This document shows, piece after piece, positions 11,137 through 22,494 of a stretch of DNA of 64,000 bases; the stretch's first letter is position 1, and each line of letters opens with the position of its first letter. The notes below the pieces were generated by a model. It made no database searches, was not told where the DNA came from, and saw only the letters and a list, made by a program, of their open reading frames with translations. Origin of the DNA: Piezodorus guildinii (Eukaryota > Arthropoda > Insecta > Hemiptera > Pentatomidae); the NCBI GenBank assembly GCA_023052935.1, contig CM041292.1:96029237-96093236 (forward strand), read 5' to 3'. The position numbers were made by a program, and so were the translations under genes.

Positions 11137-11727
11137 AAATCCTTAAAAACAAAATATATGAGATTTTGTTCAACAGAACTCGTAAAACAATCATTAAATA
11201 CACCCGAAAATGCTGCTGATACCGATCTATGAAAAATCACGTGTGTCGCTTCACACATTTCCATATTTAAATAAATTTAAAAGGTTTTACTGAACCCCAT
11301 GAAAATTCTATCAAATATCCGTGAAAACATGGACCTTCAAATAATTTAACAAAAGAATTTATAATCTAACATAAGAGGTGGATTCACAAAAGGTATTAAT
11401 GGACATATTTTTCGAAATAGATGTTTTGACGATTATTAAATATTGAAATTAAATTAAATTAGTGCACATATTTCATTCCAAAACGCACTTCAACCATTTC
11501 GTTCCAAAACGTACTGGATATAGTATCCGTAAAACGATGATATTTTGTCCAGTTCTTCCAAAAAGTAGGAAATATGTTCGAATCGGACTATAACTTTTTA
11601 AGACATATTTCAACATTATTTCATATTTGTTTGTAATATTTATAACTTACTTGGTTTATTTGGCATTATATGAATTACAGCTTTGATTATGACCAATAAC
11701 TATAATAAGTCAATCTGTTAAACTAAA

Positions 11728-11779
<52 letters not shown>

Positions 11780-12191
11780 ATTAACTACTAGTACAGTAAA
11801 ATCAGGTAAAAAAGGAGCAAAACACGAATAAAAAAAAAAAAAAAAAAAAAGAAAGCTAAAAAATGTCAGAAATTGTTTAGTACTCTTCTCCTATTTAGTA
11901 GTAAAGTCCTAGAGTTTTCCGCTTCGAGGTTTGTTGAGATGAAAGAGAAAATAAAAAATGTATATGTGTTTTAATTTTATTTGTGAATAACTCAAAAAAA
12001 TTATCTCTATCGATAAAAATATGCTATACAAAATTAAAGTACTTAAAAAATTATTTTGCTAAAATGAATGGTTGCGGAGATAATGGAGGAATAATATGCA
12101 GGGGTTTTCCACAAGTAGTCAAAATTTCTTTAAACTCCATGAAATATGAGTGTTCATGGGCAACTGCCAGAATTCATCTATTTTTTTATCG
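11137..12191. other. AT-rich DNA with long homopolymers
   Basis: Holds a T47 tract at 11730-11776 and an A21 tract at 11830-11850. Otherwise no recognised feature. The ORFs at 11022-11264 and 11983-12201 carry no family motif. Confidence 0.5.
11730..11776. repeat. Poly(T) tract, 47 bases
   Basis: Uninterrupted T-run. It could be the poly(A) tail of a minus-strand retrocopy, but nothing to its right is recognisable as one. Confidence 0.8.
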
Positions 12192-12207
12192 TACATATTA
12201 GCAATGA

Positions 12208-13122
12208 GTGCGATCGGGTTTGAAACAGGGTGACTCCCTTTCACCTGTGTTATTTAATATAGCTTTAGAATATGTCATAGAAAAGGTGATGTGTACCGAG
12301 AAAGGCTTAAATATGGGTGACAAGATTCCGGTTTTGGGGTATGCCGATGATCTGGTACTGCTAGGTGAAGACACAGAAACCATACAACTAAATACAAGTG
12401 TGTTAATAAAAACCGGTAAAGAAATAGGACTCGAATTAAATACCGATAAAACGAAGTATATGATTAGTAGCAGAAACGGTGTCGATCTTGTTGATATTGA
12501 TGTATCAGGTCATACTTTTGAACACGTAGAGAAATTCAAGTATTTAGGTTCAATTATAACTAGAAAAAATGAAATCCAGGAAGAAATAAAGTCTCGGTTA
12601 AAGGTGGGAAATGCGTGTTATTATTCAGTTTCTAAGTTACTTAGTTCGCGGCTTCTATCTAAAAACTTAAAGATTAGAATTTATAAAACTATTATTCTTC
12701 CAACGGTTCTTTACGGATGTGAAACGTGGCCGCTTACTTTAAAGGATGAACAACGGCTTAAGGTTTTCGAAAATAAGGTATTGCGTAAAATATATGGTCC
12801 AAAGAGAGATGAGGCCACTGGGGAGTTTAGAAGGTTGCATAATGCGGAATTGCGGAACTTGCATCCTGTGAATATAATTGAGCTGATTGCATCGCGGAGA
12901 CTCAAATGGGCGAGTAAAGTTGTTGGGCTCGATGACGAGCGGATTCCGAGAAAGTTGGTATTTGCTGATCCGACTGGTAGGCGTCCGAAAGGTAGGCCGA
13001 AGCGGAGATGGGAGGATTGCGTTAAGGCTGATCTCGGGAGCTTGGGCTTGAATGGTGAACATTGGACGATTCTGTGTAGGCGGAATTTGGTGGTATCGGC
13101 ATCGAACCTTCGGGTTCGCTAA
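12208..13122 (+). pseudogene. RTE-like reverse transcriptase, C-terminal 304 aa
   Basis: The frame is open from the insertion junction to the stop; the first codon is GTG, so it is not a true start. It keeps SGLKQGDSLSPVLFN (RT motif 4), GYADDLVLL (residues ~44-52, catalytic Asp pair), KTKYM, KFKYLGSII and the Y-K-T-I-L-P-LYGCETW block. The basic tail RRLKWASKVVGL...GRPKRRWEDCVKADL is typical of insect endonuclease-reverse transcriptase ORFs. Endonuclease and N-terminal palm are absent. Unlike the sister copy at 8.5-9.8 kb it has no internal stop, so it is the younger or better preserved of the two. Confidence 0.87.
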
Positions 13123-13125
13123 GCC

Positions 13126-13155
<30 letters not shown>
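12208..13155 (+). mobile_element. RTE-like LINE copy 2, 5'-truncated, 16-bp TSD
   Basis: Bounded by TACATATTAGCAATGA at 12192-12207 and 13156-13171. It ends in (TAT/ATT)n from about 13124, the same tail as the copy at 8485-9829. Truncation falls inside the reverse transcriptase, just before motif 4. 948 bp remain. Confidence 0.9.
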
Positions 13156-13158
<3 letters not shown>

Positions 13159-13335
13159 ATATTAGCAATGACAATTAACATGTGAGTAAATTCTCATTCA
13201 ATTAGGACTGAAAACCAAAATAACTATTGTCTCTATTCACCAGTGAGCTTTTTGTTATGTCTTTTAATTACATGGCTTATACCAAGAAGTACAAAATCTA
13301 TCCATTATTAGATCCTTATTTATTTTTTTTTTTTT

Positions 13336-13375
13336 ATCTGACTGATGTGTAAATATATTAACACCTCAGTCAGAT
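13336..13375. repeat. Short perfect-stem hairpin
   Basis: ATCTGACTGA (13336-13345) pairs with TCAGTCAGAT (13366-13375); GTGT/ACAC inside extends the stem after one mismatch. It abuts the (AT)n tract. It could be a MITE remnant or chance; no second copy seen. Confidence 0.55.

Positions 13376-13376
<1 letters not shown>

Positions 13377-13434
<58 letters not shown>
13377..13434. repeat. (AT)n microsatellite
   Basis: About 29 perfect AT units. Confidence 0.95.
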
Positions 13435-13437
<3 letters not shown>

Positions 13438-14544
13438 CAGTCAATATACATTTTTTCCTATTCTCATAAAATAATTTAATATTTATTTGAATTTAATAGC
13501 TTGCACTATCCGCGTCCTATAGAAGTAAATATCGAACCATTCAAGGATAAGACCCTCGGAAGTTAACTTTACTCTAACATGAACCCAAGTGTTCATAGAT
13601 GTCAGTAGGAGCGTATAGGTCATTATTAATATTAAAGCATTTACCTTTCACTTGTAGTACACTTATTATTTTACAGACAGGGGTGAAGTTTAAGACTGAC
13701 TCAGCGTATTTTTGCTGACTATAAATGCAGTACCGGCAATGATGTTCTTTTTATTTCTTCTACTGTAGGATATATTAAGCCGTCAATCACAAGTTCACCT
13801 TTATAAGTATTTCGTTTACCACAGTTTGGGAGGCTCCGATATTTGTATAAGCTTCGAACATTCCATGGAGTTAATTGGAATGTTTTAGACGAAGCCTTAG
13901 TCGCTACCATTAGACTGTCCTTTCCGAGGCAAATTTTTAGTTTCGAAATCAATCAATTTTTTTCTTTGTCAGTGTGATTAGCCCAGTCCCAAATCCTACT
14001 GCCTTGGAAGACCTGGGTTGATCGTTTGTGAATCACAACTACCACAAATTGTTGAAATGGCCATCGAATAAATATTATAATTAATAATTTTATAACATAT
14101 TCTAAACCTTCAATAGAAAAAAAAATAGCTGCGTACTTGATCAAAAAGGTGCATATATCCATAAGCTAGTCATGACAATCATTACTTACTCCAAAGCTCA
14201 ACTCGACAGGTTTTGGCTTCGGAAAGGAAGTTAAAATTTAGATTTAGACCCATGACATTATGTTCTGTGTCCGAGCAGTTCCTGATCGACTATCGCTCAT
14301 CGCTTTGCCGATAAATCGTTAAAAACATTCACCCTCTACAAACCCTTTCATAGGATTATTTTAGATGGCGGATCCAGCCGGACCAATCTAGCACCAGTAG
14401 TACTCTGATATTTTTGATAAATACAACTGTTGAAGAGCAGCTTAAACTGAAAGAAATGGTTAAAAACAATTTTCATTCAGAGATATTACAATTTTTATCA
14501 ATTTATCAATGCGAAACGTAATTAAACTTCATTTTTATATTTAA

Positions 14545-17095
14545 TATAAAATCGCTTTGCAATCAGCGACTGAATACCAGTACAAAACAAGATCTAAATT
14601 CACACCATTAAAAACTTGGATTACTCCTGGTCTTGTGGGATGTATGCGGAAAAGAGATAAGCTAAATAAAACACTAAAAAAACAACCATTCAATAGCAAA
14701 CTAAAAGAGTATTATACAAAGTATAGGAATAACTTAAAAAGTATCATTAGGAAAGCTAGAGAAAATTATTACAGCGAAATAATTATGGAAACTGCTCATT
14801 CCCCAGTAAAATTTTGGCAAGTTATCAATCAACTATCGGGTAGACCAGCAAAAAAATCAGTTTTTCTATCCGACTTTACAGATAATCCGGGAGATGAAAA
14901 TAAATTGCTTGATAAATTCAATGAGTATTTTGTGAATGTTGGTCCAACCCTTGCTGGAAAATTCGGAAAACCAACTCGAATGGGCTGTTCTGTTTATAGT
15001 TCGTTACCAGAAAGGTGGTGTGTGTTTAGGGAATTCACAGAAGCAGATATTAGGCTTAAAGTTGGTGAGATAAGGAGTCGTTCAGCACCTGGTCCGGATA
15101 ATATCAGTGCAGAAATATTAAAACAAAACATAGATCATATTGCTGAACCGCTCACTCATATAATTAATTTAAGTCTTAGCAATAAGATTTTTCCAAAACA
15201 CTTTAAAACCGCTAAAGTAATCCCGATTTACAAAAGCAGGAAAAAAAAATGAGTTTGGTAATTACCGTCCTATATCAATGATAAATGTGTTGTCTAAATT
15301 ATTAGAAAAGTTAGTTAAGCAAGAGCTAGCCCATTTTTTGTTTAAAAACAACTTTAACAGTCCCTAAACAGTATGGCTTTAGCCGAGGCAGCGGAACGGA
15401 GGATGCTATATTGGACTTAACTTCTTATATTTGCAGTGCTCTGGATTGTGGGGACCATGTTTTGGGAGTCTTTTTGGATTTGGCGAAAGCTTTTGACAGC
15501 ATAGACAGAACTATATTGCTAGAAAAAAATAGGAAATTAGGCATTAGTGGAAAGGTACTGGAATGGTTTAATGGCTACTCACAGAACAGAATGCAGTATG
15601 TCTCAATTGAAGGCAAAACAGTGTGGAATTGCCCATTGATTATGGCGTTATTCAGGGAAGTACATTGGGACCATTGCTGTGTTTATTGTACATTAATGAT
15701 GTTAGTTCTTTGGAGCCAACCTTTGGTAGAATAATTCTCTTCGCTGATGATACAGCTATATCGTAAAGAGGAACATCTTGGACTGAAGTATATGAGTTGG
15801 CGAATTCTCATTTGCAATCGATTGCTAACTGGTTCCATGGTAATTTACTTACAATAAATCCAAAAAAAACTAAATTAATCCCCTTTTCTATATATCACGA
15901 TGATCCAAAGTGTGAGCTGAAAATCCACATGCGAATTGCTTGCAGCTCTCCTTGTGATTGCCCTGTTGTTCAGAAAGTTCAACAAGTTCAATATCTTGGA
16001 ATTGTTCTTGATTACCGATTATGATAGAATGCGCATATCTCTAATGTCACTGCTCAGCTAAGAAAATATTTTTATGTATTCCATAAGTTAAGAGGAATTT
16101 TATCGATCAATAAATTAAGATTAATTTACTTTGCATATATTCAGTCGCTGATTCAATATTGTATATTGATTTGGGGGAATTCCTTTGCTGCACATCTTTT
16201 TCAGCTTGCGATTGTGCAGAGAAAGATTATTAAGGTAATTTTGGGTATCAATAAAGGACCTCCATCAATTAATATATTCTCGGACTTTAATGTAATGTCT
16301 GCAAAAAAATTATACATGGTCTCAATTATGAAGAAGCTCAATTATTGAATCCAAATTACTTATTGCTATAGACATGTCGTCAATGCCAGCCTGCGTCACT
16401 CATTCTGACATTTATCCTGTATACAAGTGTATGTATTCTTTGTTGACTTTAGATTTTGTCAATTTCTTACAGTGTACTATGTTATGTATCTTTATATTGC
16501 TATCATGTATTTCAATCTTGTATTTATTTGCCTTAATTATAGAATATATGAATTTGTATTCCTTATTGCTTTTGGTTTAGTCAATTACAGTTTATTTCTG
16601 TGTACTGTTTAACTGTTTCTTATAACTGTTTTTTGTATTAATTAGGGATTATGTAATTCAATTTTATATTTGCATGCCTTAATTTTATATCTTGTGTATA
16701 TGTATATGTATTCCTTACAGCTTTTAAGCTTAGTCAATTACTGCTTCATACTGTGTTACTTTTTCTTTATAATTGTATTTTATATTCCTTATGTATTATA
16801 TTGTTTTTGCTGTGTAGTGTGTTACTGTTTCTTTATAATAGCATATTATATTTCTTATGTATTATATAGTATTTTTTGCTGTATAGTGTGTTACTGTTTC
16901 TTTATAAAATTGTGTTATATTATTTAAGTATTCTATTGTATCATACTGTATACTGTTACTGTTTGTTATTGTACTTTTATTGAATTGCCGCAGGTGAACT
17001 CCTTTCCCACACACGGGCTCGCCTTAGTGGGATAGTGACTTCTACTTGCTCTGTAATATGTCTGTGTTTTGATTCGAATAAAGAAGTTTAAAAAA
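14545..17095 (+). mobile_element. CR1-like LINE, decayed, with long 3' UTR
   Basis: Reverse transcriptase pieces (14557-16350) are followed by a ~0.7 kb T-rich 3' UTR of repeated TATTGTA/TTACTG-like units. It ends ...TTCGAATAAAGAAGTTT plus an A-run (17088-17099). The last ~165 bp recur in reverse at 6315-6486. The endonuclease is missing or reduced to a short linker, so it is 5'-truncated. No clear TSD was found. The CR1-group assignment rests on the linker and palm motifs. Confidence 0.72.
14557..16348 (+). pseudogene. CR1-like reverse transcriptase, multiple frameshifts
   Basis: 14557-15252 encodes the pre-RT region (TPLKTWITPGL, ARENYYSEII, FNEYFVNVGPTLA) and the palm entry SAPGPDNISAEILK...FKTAKVIPIYKS. 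It is lost in an A-run at ~15242. The next frame gives NYRPISM, followed by a stop. 15411-15734 holds QYGFSRGSGTEDAIL (start just before it) and GVFLDLAKAFDSIDR. A further shift leads to ILFADDTAI at 15731-15757, then a stop. 15797-16024 has NPKKTKLIPF and VQYLGIVLDYRL. 16020-16348 has the C-terminal Y-A-Y-I-Q-S-L-I-Q-Y region. Non-functional. Confidence 0.78.
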
Positions 17096-17099
17096 AAAA

Positions 17100-17853
17100 T
17101 AAAATAAAATAAAAAAATTTTAAAAATATTTTAAATAAATCTGTTGATACAATTATAATACCGTTAAGTGAAAAAAAATATATAGGCATTGCTATTACAT
17201 AAAATCAATTCCAAATTAAAAGAATGCTTCGATCTTTCACAAACATCAATTCAATTTAGAAACTTATTTCAAGACTTATCCATACATTTTAAAATGTTCA
17301 TCAACCTCAACGATTATAATTTCAATTTGATTTTATGAAATCCACTTTCTATTTAAATATATTTATTCTTAAAATATCCAAAAGTAATTAAATTGTTTTT
17401 ATTTTACTGAACAAAATGGAAAGAACAGAAAAAAACATTCAATTTATAATACATTAGTTTAATATTCCGTTACACTTTAATATTAAATTGCTTAACATTA
17501 GTAATAAAAGCTAAAATATTAACATCAGCGTCTTTGAATTAGCTTCTAATGAAGTGTATTTTACCTACACCTATCCTAATATAAGAAAATTCTAATTACA
17601 TTTGTTAGAAACTCTGGTGCGAAACAAGATGTATAGATTACGAAATATATAAGAAAAAAACTAATTTTAGGTAATGAAAATTGCTTACGAATAATTTACA
17701 GATCATTGCTTACAACAAATTTCATAATATATCAAATCCAACTAAAGCCATATTTCGTTCCAAATATTTCAGATTTTAATTTTTTATTAATTTTTTAATA
17801 GGCATTTAGTTACATAATAAAGGTTAATTTAGTATTATTGAGAAGAACAGGAA

Positions 17854-17859
<6 letters not shown>
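17100..17859. other. Unassigned AT-rich DNA
   Basis: No ORF or repeat match recognised. Confidence 0.5.
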
Positions 17860-17916
<57 letters not shown>

Positions 17917-17928
17917 GTGTGTGTGTGT
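17860..17928. repeat. (TA)n then (GT)n microsatellite
   Basis: About 27 TA units followed by GT units. The GT end forms part of the TSD of the adjacent SINE, so the SINE inserted at the edge of the microsatellite. Confidence 0.92.
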
Positions 17929-17939
17929 AAGTTGGTTTT

Positions 17940-18224
17940 GTTGTTTATTTATTTAACGTCACTTTTATGCTACTATGGCTAATCGGACGATGCTACAGAG
18001 GGAGTCCTAAATTTTGCCTATCCAGGTTTTATTAGGATAGGGATCTTTAACGAGTACCTGACATCGCACAAGCTCGGGACCACCTTTTAACGTCCCCTCC
18101 GAAGGACGGCGTAACTAGGGATTTTTTACTCCCATTAAAAAATCCTAGGACCACCTGCGGGTTCGAACCCGTGACCTTTAGCATATGAGGCTGTTACGCT
18201 AGCCACCCAGCTACAAGTGATCCC
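17940..18224 (-). mobile_element. tRNA-derived SINE copy 2, 16-bp TSD
   Basis: Flanked by TGTGTAAGTTGGTTTT at 17924-17939 and 18225-18240. The B-box GGTTCGAACCC lies at 18160-18170 and the tRNA-like head at the right end. The body matches the copy at 10833-11125 in reverse. The A-rich tail appears as TTGTTTATTTATTTAA on the left. Length is 285 bp against 293 bp in copy 1, so both look full length. Confidence 0.9.
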
Positions 18225-18240
18225 TGTGTAAGTTGGTTTT

Positions 18241-18367
18241 AACAGATTTTATTATATCACAAGAATAATTAAATTACAAGTACACAACCCTTAACTGTAC
18301 AACACAAACTCTTTAAACAAAACAATTGAACATAAGTTCATAAATATGTTTTACACAAATAATTATT

Positions 18368-18406
<39 letters not shown>

Positions 18407-19299
18407 TATTTTTTTATTTTATTTTTTTTTTTATTTGTTTTAGGTAGATTACAAAGGTTCATCCTGTAAAATATTAAATTATAATTGTACGACGTTGACG
18501 ATGATTCCTCGATGCTAATTATAAGTAAATATTCCTAGAAGCCTAAAAAAATAATAATAAAAACTCCTTTAGGTTAAAGAGTTTATTAATAACTGGAAAA
18601 TTAGGTGGCCTAAAAAATAATGGAAAGATAAGCTAGTTTTTGTGATCTCCATTGAAAGTTATTTCTTAGAAGTGTTAATGATGAACTTATTGAGAAACCC
18701 ACACCTTTATTTTCTCTAATTTGTTTTTCAATGTGTAGAACATGCGGTTCTAGCAATTTTTAGGTTTCTTCACTACGGTAGCTATACTCGAAAATATGGT
18801 TGAGAAGATGCAAGTCACTACCTTTAAGCACAATTCATAAGAAATAATAAAATAAATAAAATTTAAAAAAAAAATGTACCTGAGATAGAACTTAAAAAAA
18901 AATAAACTAAATTCAATTTATTTTATATACGGGCAAAGCATTGAATATAATACTCTCTTGTTAATAAGTATCAAAAGTTATACCGTAGGTAATAGTACAG
19001 TTCAGACCGAGCATAAAATTAAGCCTAGGCATAAACTCCCTCTGATCAATAATATAATTTAATTAGGCGAAAATTTATGGACATTTGATATCTCAGTGCA
19101 TGTTGGATATTGAAGTTACCTTTGCGTAAATTATTTACACCTGGATACAAGTGCATCATGTATATAATTAATAATGATCGAAATATGTACAGTTTATTAA
19201 AGTTAAAACATTCCTCCACACATTCAATTCTATACAGTTAAATATCAAAAGAAAGTTTTGCGAACGTAAACATTTCAAATTCTCAACAAAAAAAAATCT
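18241..19299. other. Unassigned AT-rich DNA
   Basis: Has (AT)n at about 18370-18398 followed by T-rich sequence. No coding or repeat match recognised. Confidence 0.5.
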
Positions 19300-19382
19300 C
19301 TAATTGACCAAGTCTCGCAAAAATGTATATATGTGGGTAAGTCTAGGGCGAAAATGATAAGCTGTATAAAACCAAAATTTTA

Positions 19383-20265
19383 TTGGGTTGTGTCACATGA
19401 AAAGTCCGTTTTCAAGGTAAAGGATGTTTATTAAAACCACGATATGAAAACAAGATAATTTTATTCCAAGTATTTACCTTCCTTTTCTACACATTTTTCC
19501 CATCGTGACACCAACTTTTTTATCCACGAACTGAAAAACTATGAGCTTTGAAGTGAAACAAAATCTGAAAACGCACTCTTCACTTGATCATCATTTTCAA
19601 AAAGTTTTTCTTTGACGAATTTGTCTAAATTCTTGGACAGGAGGTAATCTGTTGGAGACAAGTCGGGAGAATATGGTGGGTGCGGAAGAACTTCGTAGCC
19701 CAGTTCTTTCAATCTTCGCACGGTATGTTTTGAAACATGGGGTCTTGCTGCCGCTCAGTGAGATCATGAGGTACCCATGTATCGAGCTTTTTTACTTTCC
19801 CAATACACTTTAAATGTCTGGAAACGGTAGATGCAGTTGCATTTAGTTGTGCTAAGAGTCCTTTAACTGTTTGGTAGGGGTTTCCCTCTACTGTAAGTTT
19901 GAGAACATCGTTTTCTATTACGGACGGAGGTCTTCCTCGGGGCAAGTTTTCCAAGTCGGTATCCCCAGCTGAAAACTTAGCAAAGTAACGGCGAATGGTC
20001 CGTTCATTAACACTCCCTTCCCCAAACGCCTTGCAAATATTTCTAGCGGCCTTAGCTTCTGTTTTCTGTGTTTCCATGTTCATATTTGGAGGTATACTAA
20101 AAAGTGCGTTATTGATTGGGAAGCTAATGTTTGTAATACAAAGGTAGACTTAGTAACTGTTTACTTTAAATATGTAAACATTCGGAAGAAAACAACAGAG
20201 ACCTGCATAGTCCTTCATGTATTTCAGAAACTATAAAAACGGACATTTCATGTGGAACAACCCAA
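19383..20265 (-). mobile_element. Second mariner type, internally deleted, TA TSD
   Basis: 883 bp with imperfect ~31-bp inverted repeats (TTGGGTTGTGTCACATGAAA on the left; the right end is complementary with a few mismatches). It is flanked by TA at 19381-19382 and 20266-20267. The TIR and transposase differ clearly from the mariner at 6.5 and 60.7 kb. TIR decay suggests it is older than those. Confidence 0.87.
19539..20083 (-). pseudogene. Mariner transposase, central catalytic region deleted
   Basis: From ATG about 20077 (METQKTEAKAARNICKAFGEG) the protein runs through the helix-turn-helix region TIRRYFAKFSAGD, RGRPPSVIEND, a second HTH-like LNATASTVSRHLK, and the linker TWVPHDLTERQ. It then jumps by deletion near 19730 into another frame (19539-19721) with VRRLKELGYEVLPHPPYSPDLSPTDYLL. 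The first and second catalytic Asp are gone and only the third remains. It cannot catalyse transposition. Confidence 0.87.
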
Positions 20266-20554
20266 TATATTTTAGGAGTGTAAATGCCTTTAATGTCTCA
20301 AACTCGCTGTATCGATGTAAAATGTAATGTGCTTCAATATAATGTAATTTTATTCTAGTTAAAATAGGCTGACACAGTCTTGCTTAAATGCCAATAATTT
20401 AAAATTTTCCACCTATAGTACCCTTAATTTTTTAGATTCTAAATAATTAACTATAGCACTTTGTTGTCATTGAAAAAAATAATAAATGAGGAAATAATAT
20501 GTGTGAATAAATTTGATATCCAACTAAAGATGAAATGAGCATAATTTGTTTCCT

Positions 20555-20578
20555 TATAATAATAAAATAATAGTAATA
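20555..20578. repeat. TAA-rich microsatellite at R4-like LINE 5' side
   Basis: Sequence built of TAA units (TTATAATAATAAAATAATAG) immediately before the GC-richer start of the LINE. A second TAA-rich stretch lies at the 3' side (25518-25542). Confidence 0.7.
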
Positions 20579-20854
20579 CCTACCCGCAGGGGGTGACTGA
20601 TGGGTGCAGTTACCGGGGTTTTACGGTCCCCCGGGTTCCTGAGTACACTACACCACTTAAAGTACACACAGAACAGCCCACTAACACATCCACACTGACA
20701 TGAAGCACCCTCACAGTACACACCCTAGGGCTACCCTGCCTTCCCTAGGAAGACCTGGCAGCAGGTATAAAATGCATTTACCCAAATAACAATGGTGTGA
20801 ACTAGAAGCCAAATAGCCTCGGACGAATCCAGAGTGAGGGCTGCTCTGGAGGGA

Positions 20855-21390
20855 ATGGATTCACAGCCCTCGACATCGGCAGGCAGTGCGAGCGGTGCTC
20901 CGATGCCGTATGGAACCTTAAGACCGGCAGTCACAGGCCTCTCCACCTTAAACTCTGAATCGAGCTTGGAAGCTCCCATTGAGCATCCCGCGCGAAGAAG
21001 AGGAACAAATCGTCAAAGGAATTTGCAACCCCGGATGAAGTGGACCCGCAATATGAACCTTGCAGTAATCCGAGCATATTTCTTGGCTACAAAAGCGGAG
21101 ACTGAAAAAACAGGATATCGCAGCCGAATAACTGAATACTGGAGTGCACAGTTCCCAGAGATTGAAGTCACATCTCAACGGCTAGCTGACCAAGTCAAAC
21201 AAATCATGAAACGGAAGTTGCTGTCAGATGCGGAAATGCCAATCATGGTACCACTAGCAATTTGACTGAGCAGGCTCAGGAGTGTAATGAGACAGCAGTT
21301 ACAGAGGAGCAGCCAGACAAGCAGAGTGGGCAAGATGATCAGTTAAGGCTAGAATTGAAGGAAATTTTGATGCGAGAACACATCAAGTTT
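20855..21390 (+). pseudogene. R4-like LINE ORF, N-terminal DNA-binding part
   Basis: ATG 20855 (MDSQPSTSAGSAS) is the likely start; the frame is open a little upstream from a GTG. After a Ser/Pro-rich leader, residues ~65-130 (MKWTRNMNLAVIRAYFLAT ... YWSAQFPEIEVTSQRLADQV) look like a Myb-type DNA-binding region: spaced W and L, then a basic helix. A shift near 21255 moves to the frame of 21262-21390 (acidic/Gln-rich, ELKEILMREHIKF). There the jockey insertion cuts the ORF. Confidence 0.65.
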
Positions 21391-22494
21391 TTTTGTTTTT
21401 TTTTTAAAACATATTTATTGATATTTACAACTGTATTAAATAAAAATACATCTAGTAAATGTGATGGAATATGTAAAACTGTCATGAAATACATGTAGAG
21501 ACACTACCCAGTGGCAGCACTCTAAAAACACTCTAAACTAGAAGGTCCCGTGGCCATCTTCTTTTCAGACGCCTCGGAGGATTATCAGGGATTGAAGAGG
21601 AAGCAAGGATTGAAAACTAATGGATTGTAGTGGGAATGGAGCTTTTCATGGAAGGAAATGGTACCTGGTTCGGGCTAAGTCAGCAACATATGGAATATTA
21701 AGGTCTTTATGAATGAGTGTGTTTGTGACAAATAAGGAGCATTGAGGATTTTCCGAAGGATTTTGGATTGTAAGGATTGGATACGAGGGGAATTCGATGG
21801 TTTAGTAGAGCCCCATAGCTCTACTCCGTAAGTCCATATCGGTCTTATGATGGAGTCTTTTGTAATTAAGTGGAAGTTTGGAGCGTTTGTCCAGTAAGTG
21901 TTGAAGTAGTCGAAAACGTCGGGCAGTTTCTTGTCGTTTAAGTCTTGTATGGGGATTCCAAGTTAGACGTTTGTCAAGGTGGAGTCCTAGGTATCGAATC
22001 TGTTCAACAGGGCTAGTGGAGTGTCATTAAAGGATACTGTAGGGCAGGAAGTCATTGGTTTACGACGAAGGGTAAATGTTATCTGGTGGGATTTGTTAGA
22101 ATTAATTTTAATCCTCCAATTCTGGCACCATACTTCAAGGTCTCGGATGTGGGATTGAAGAGTGTGGGAGGCAGTAACTGGATCATTATCTACTGATAGC
22201 ACACACGTGTCATCAGCATAGGTAGAAAGGAATGTGTTAGGATGGGTTGGGATATCAGCTGTATAGACTGTATAAAGAACAGGTCCTAGGATGCTGCCTT
22301 GAGGAACACCAGCAGATTGAGAAAACAGGGAGGAATAGGAACTATTGTGATTTATTTTGAAAGATCTATCAGCGAGGTAGGACTGGATAATAAGAAAATA
22401 GGTAGGAGGGAGGAATAGACGGAGCTTGTAAAGCAATCCAGGGTGCCAGACTCGGTCAAAGGCCTGTTCTACATCGAGAAAGGCTCCCGTGCAG
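21391..22494 (-). mobile_element. Jockey-like LINE nested in the R4-like LINE
   Basis: Its poly(A) tail is the T-rich start on the left (21391-21405). The flanking duplication ACATCAAGTTT occurs at 21380-21390 and 22495-22505, and the codon frame of the host LINE resumes at the duplication. 1104 bp remain and it is 5'-truncated. It ends with RRLKRRWPRDLL, so it is a sister family to the jockey at 2.4-3.5 kb. Confidence 0.88.
21550..22494 (-). pseudogene. Jockey-like reverse transcriptase, C-terminal part
   Basis: From the truncation point: GAFLDVEQAFDRVWHPGLLY (RT motif 3), SYLADRSFKINHNSSYS, AGVPQGSILGPVLYTVYTAD (motif 4), STYADDTCVLS (catalytic pair), WCQNWRIKINSNKSHQITFTLRRK (motif 6). 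The frame is lost near 21995. The C-terminal half (RYLGLHLDKRLTWNPHTRLKRQ and on) can be read with more shifts down to about 21550. Non-functional. Confidence 0.83.

Larger units (their letters stand above)
13172..14544. other. Unassigned AT-rich DNA with hairpin and (AT)n
   Basis: Contains a small hairpin (13336-13375) and an (AT)n tract (13377-13434). The minus-strand ORF 13719-13952 has a WNVRSLYK stretch that recalls a LINE endonuclease start, but nothing around it supports this. Confidence 0.45.
19300..20540 (-). repeat. Repeat H copy E, split by a mariner
   Basis: 19300-19382 matches the segment around 'GACCAAGTC-CGCAAAAA' of repeat H. 20285-20540 matches the segment CTCGCTGTATCGATGTAAAA through 'AGTACC-TTAATTTT-TAGAT' to the CAACTAAAGATGAAA stretch. 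The mariner at 19383-20265 lies between them. Both repeat termini are missing or unrecognisable. Divergence from copies A and B is clearly higher than that between A and B. Confidence 0.6.

Noticed and set aside
13719..13952. Minus-strand ORF with WNVRSLYK, recalling a LINE endonuclease start
   Set aside because: No other endonuclease motif in any frame nearby; single short match.
16374..16927. Series of hydrophobic ORFs looking like membrane proteins
   Set aside because: They overlap in different frames within the T-rich 3' UTR of the CR1-like LINE; the hydrophobicity comes from T-rich codons.
18150..18220. tRNA-like sequence on the minus strand
   Set aside because: Same SINE family, flanked by a 16-bp TSD.
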